In this document: positions 63,601 to 64,000 of the stretch, one piece after another
Position numbering within the stretch: position 1 is the first letter of the stretch
How the letters are laid out: the number at the start of each line of letters is the position of its first letter
Assembly: GCF_014873145.1 (NCBI RefSeq)
Contig: NZ_JADBEK010000001.1
Location: forward strand, 5,704,001 to 5,768,000
Reading direction: 5' to 3'
Source of the DNA: Nonomuraea angiospora
GTDB lineage: Bacteria; Actinomycetota; Actinomycetes; Streptosporangiales; Streptosporangiaceae
DNA: 64,000 bases
The notes under the pieces: generated by a model
What the model was told of the DNA's origin: nothing
Databases searched by the model: none
What the model saw: only the letters and a program-made list of their open reading frames with translations
Program-made: the position numbers and the translations under genes

Positions 63601-64000
63601 GTGCCGGTGCTCGACGTCGGGGACCAGCACGGGAGCGGGCGCGGCCGCCTCCCCCACGGTGAAGGTGGCCGCGAAGTCCGCCAGCACGGGCGTCTCGAAC
63701 AGCAGGCTCAGCCTGGCGTCGGCGACGCCTTCCGCACGTAGCCGCGCGATCATGCGGGTGGCGAGCAGGGAGTCGCCGCCGAGGGCGAAGAAGCTGTCCG
63801 TACGCTGCACGGCCGGGAGTTCGAGCAGGTCGGCCCAGATCTTGGCGAGCACGGTCTCGGCCGGTCCCTCGGGCGGTTCCTGGACCGCGCTCTCCGCTGC
63901 CTCGCTGACCAGGGCGGTGAGCGCACTCCTGTCGATCTTGCCGTTGGCGGTCAGCGGCAACCGATCCAGCGCGGCGATCGTCGGCGGGACGGCATACCCG
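60616..64000 (-). CDS. NRPS, multimodular, truncated at window edge: (A)-PCP-Cy-A-PCP
   Basis: Only the last 1128 codons of the gene are in view. From the edge: the end of an A domain (LPLTANGKIDRSAL), a PCP (SFFALGGDSLLATRM), a heterocyclisation domain (DNIIVDALS), an A domain with code D-L-F-N-L-S-L-I-W-K, matching cysteine apart from Phe for Tyr, and a PCP (LGGDSLLATRF). The C-terminus is acidic (ADDTQETEEGVL), suited to the TubC docking domain of the next NRPS. There is no epimerisation domain. It should load a starter upstream and cyclise a first cysteine. Coding continues past 64000. Confidence 0.92.
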   Translation of the reverse strand, partial: GYAVPPTIAALDRLPLTANGKIDRSALTALVSEAAESAVQEPPEGPAETVLAKIWADLLELPAVQRTDSFFALGGDSLLATRMIARLRAEGVADARLSLLFETPVLADFAATFTVGEAAAPAPVLVPDVEHRHDPFPPTEVQRAYWLGRAEHFTLGGVGCHFYTEFDGDIDLDRLETAWNLLIERHEMLRAVFDQDGLQRILPEVPRFAVAAVDSVEQLREQMSHQVLDVSSWPLFDARAARHDGGVRLGVSFDNIIVDALSMMVFFAELDQLYHDPETVLPPIEVSFRDYVLAQEPDPAVFETAKEYWAARLPVLPPAPRLPLRVDPAMVDRPRFARREFRMPAGRWRTITDLARRHELTPATVLAAAFGEVLCRWSGQEALTLNLTLFDRREVHPDIHRVLGDFTSLLLAGYRPGTGWLDGARGLQEEVWRGLEHGEVSAVWVMRELARRSDSIEMTMPVVFTSTLGVAGDGAFGPSFAEQVWGVSQTPQVWLDSQVGEVEGDLLVRWDAVEELFAPGVLDAMFAAYEGLLEWLAEGDWSVAAPVGLPAGQVVVRERVNATAGPLPEGVLHEGFFGWARREPDRVALIADGRVVSYGALADRALRVVGHLRAAGVVPGDAVGVVLPKGPDQVAAVLGVLAAGGVYVPVGVDQPVARRERILSRAGARHVLTGLPGEEQPAELVAVAPDMSAYVIFTSGSTGEPKGVEVSHRAALNTIEDINQRFGVGPDDRVLAVSALDFDLSVFDIFGLLSAGGALVLPQEEERRDAQAWARLCADHGVTIWNTVPTLLDMLLHTTTPNLRLALVSGDWVGLDLHARLAAQSRCRLVALGGATEAAIWSNAWEVDRVPAHWTSIPYGLPLRNQRYRVVDGRGRDCPDWVAGELWIGGAGVAIGYRGDPETTSAKFVHHEGERWYRTGDLGRYWPDGTLEFLGRADQQVKIRGHRIELGEIEAALEASSQVARAVAVAVGDRRQRRLAAFVTPEGVDLDKLRSFLSDRLPGYAVPPTITALDRLPLTANGKIDRSALAIQLEPLPDDDPPRPGTEALLAELWAELLEIPPPGRGQSFFALGGDSLLATRFAEIVRRRLGVELSLRRFFATPTIADCAEAIGLTADDTQETEEGVL

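Noticed and set aside
60607..63741. A 1044-residue plus-strand ORF
   Set aside because: It is antisense to the NRPS; its length reflects the G-rich coding strand of the A domain.

Overview
The window is GC-rich throughout, with GC-biased third codon positions, frequent GTG starts and many 4-bp stop/start overlaps. Together with small proteins typical of actinomycetes (DUF1876, DUF6458, DUF4429, DUF574 methyltransferase, GPGG-motif membrane protein) this points to a filamentous actinobacterium. A Streptosporangiaceae-like genome such as Nonomuraea is plausible, but that is inference from gene content. No rRNA, tRNA, CRISPR array, transposase or prophage was recognised.

Positions 1-16500 hold chromosomal housekeeping and stress genes: the start of a SecA, an EamA transporter, a DUF574 methyltransferase, PRC-barrel, BON, ChaB and DUF6458 small proteins, topoisomerase IB, a metallophosphoesterase, an SDR, a transketolase, a shikimate kinase-like protein and a GNAT enzyme. 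They are followed by a convergent pair: a kinase-fold/WD40 protein lacking every catalytic residue, and an intact membrane Ser/Thr kinase.

Positions 16500-30990 are catabolic and regulatory: a D-2-hydroxyacid dehydrogenase with its DeoR/LacI-hybrid regulator, an AlkZ-like winged-helix protein, a DUF1876 protein, a five-gene peptide-type ABC operon (binding protein, permease, permease-ATPase fusion, ATPase) ending in a DHDPS-family aldolase and faced by a divergent GntR regulator, a small HD hydrolase, a DUF4429/SHOCT protein, a deaminase, and a malic enzyme preceded by an unlisted 33-codon ORF.

From about 31050 to the right edge the window looks like one specialised-metabolite gene cluster. 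Its left part has a carboxyltransferase, a DUF5988-like peptide, a 2-isopropylmalate synthase, a UbiA prenyltransferase, an aldo/keto reductase, a large LAL (LuxR) regulator, two NarL-type two-component systems, a phosphopantetheinyl transferase, two ABC-2 exporters and a rifampicin-phosphotransferase-like enzyme. Its right part is a tightly overlapping leftward operon: a multimodular NRPS (open at the window edge), a PchF-like NRPS (docking, Cy, A with inserted methyltransferase, PCP, TE), a saccharopine-dehydrogenase-like protein, a PchG-like thiazolinyl imide reductase, a type II thioesterase and an O-methyltransferase. Both readable A domains carry a cysteine code and both condensation domains are cyclising. 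The expected product is a peptide with at least two cysteine-derived thiazoline/thiazolidine rings, one probably reduced and methylated, of the pyochelin/yersiniabactin/watasemycin kind and plausibly a metallophore. The starter module lies beyond position 64000.

Several promoters in this cluster share an undescribed element: a TARGGG-type partner plus TAGGGGT placed 22-24 bp before a -10-like hexamer. This suggests one activator (LAL or response regulator) for the cluster. One copy drives no gene and is followed about 130 bp later by a strong terminator, so it may produce a small RNA.
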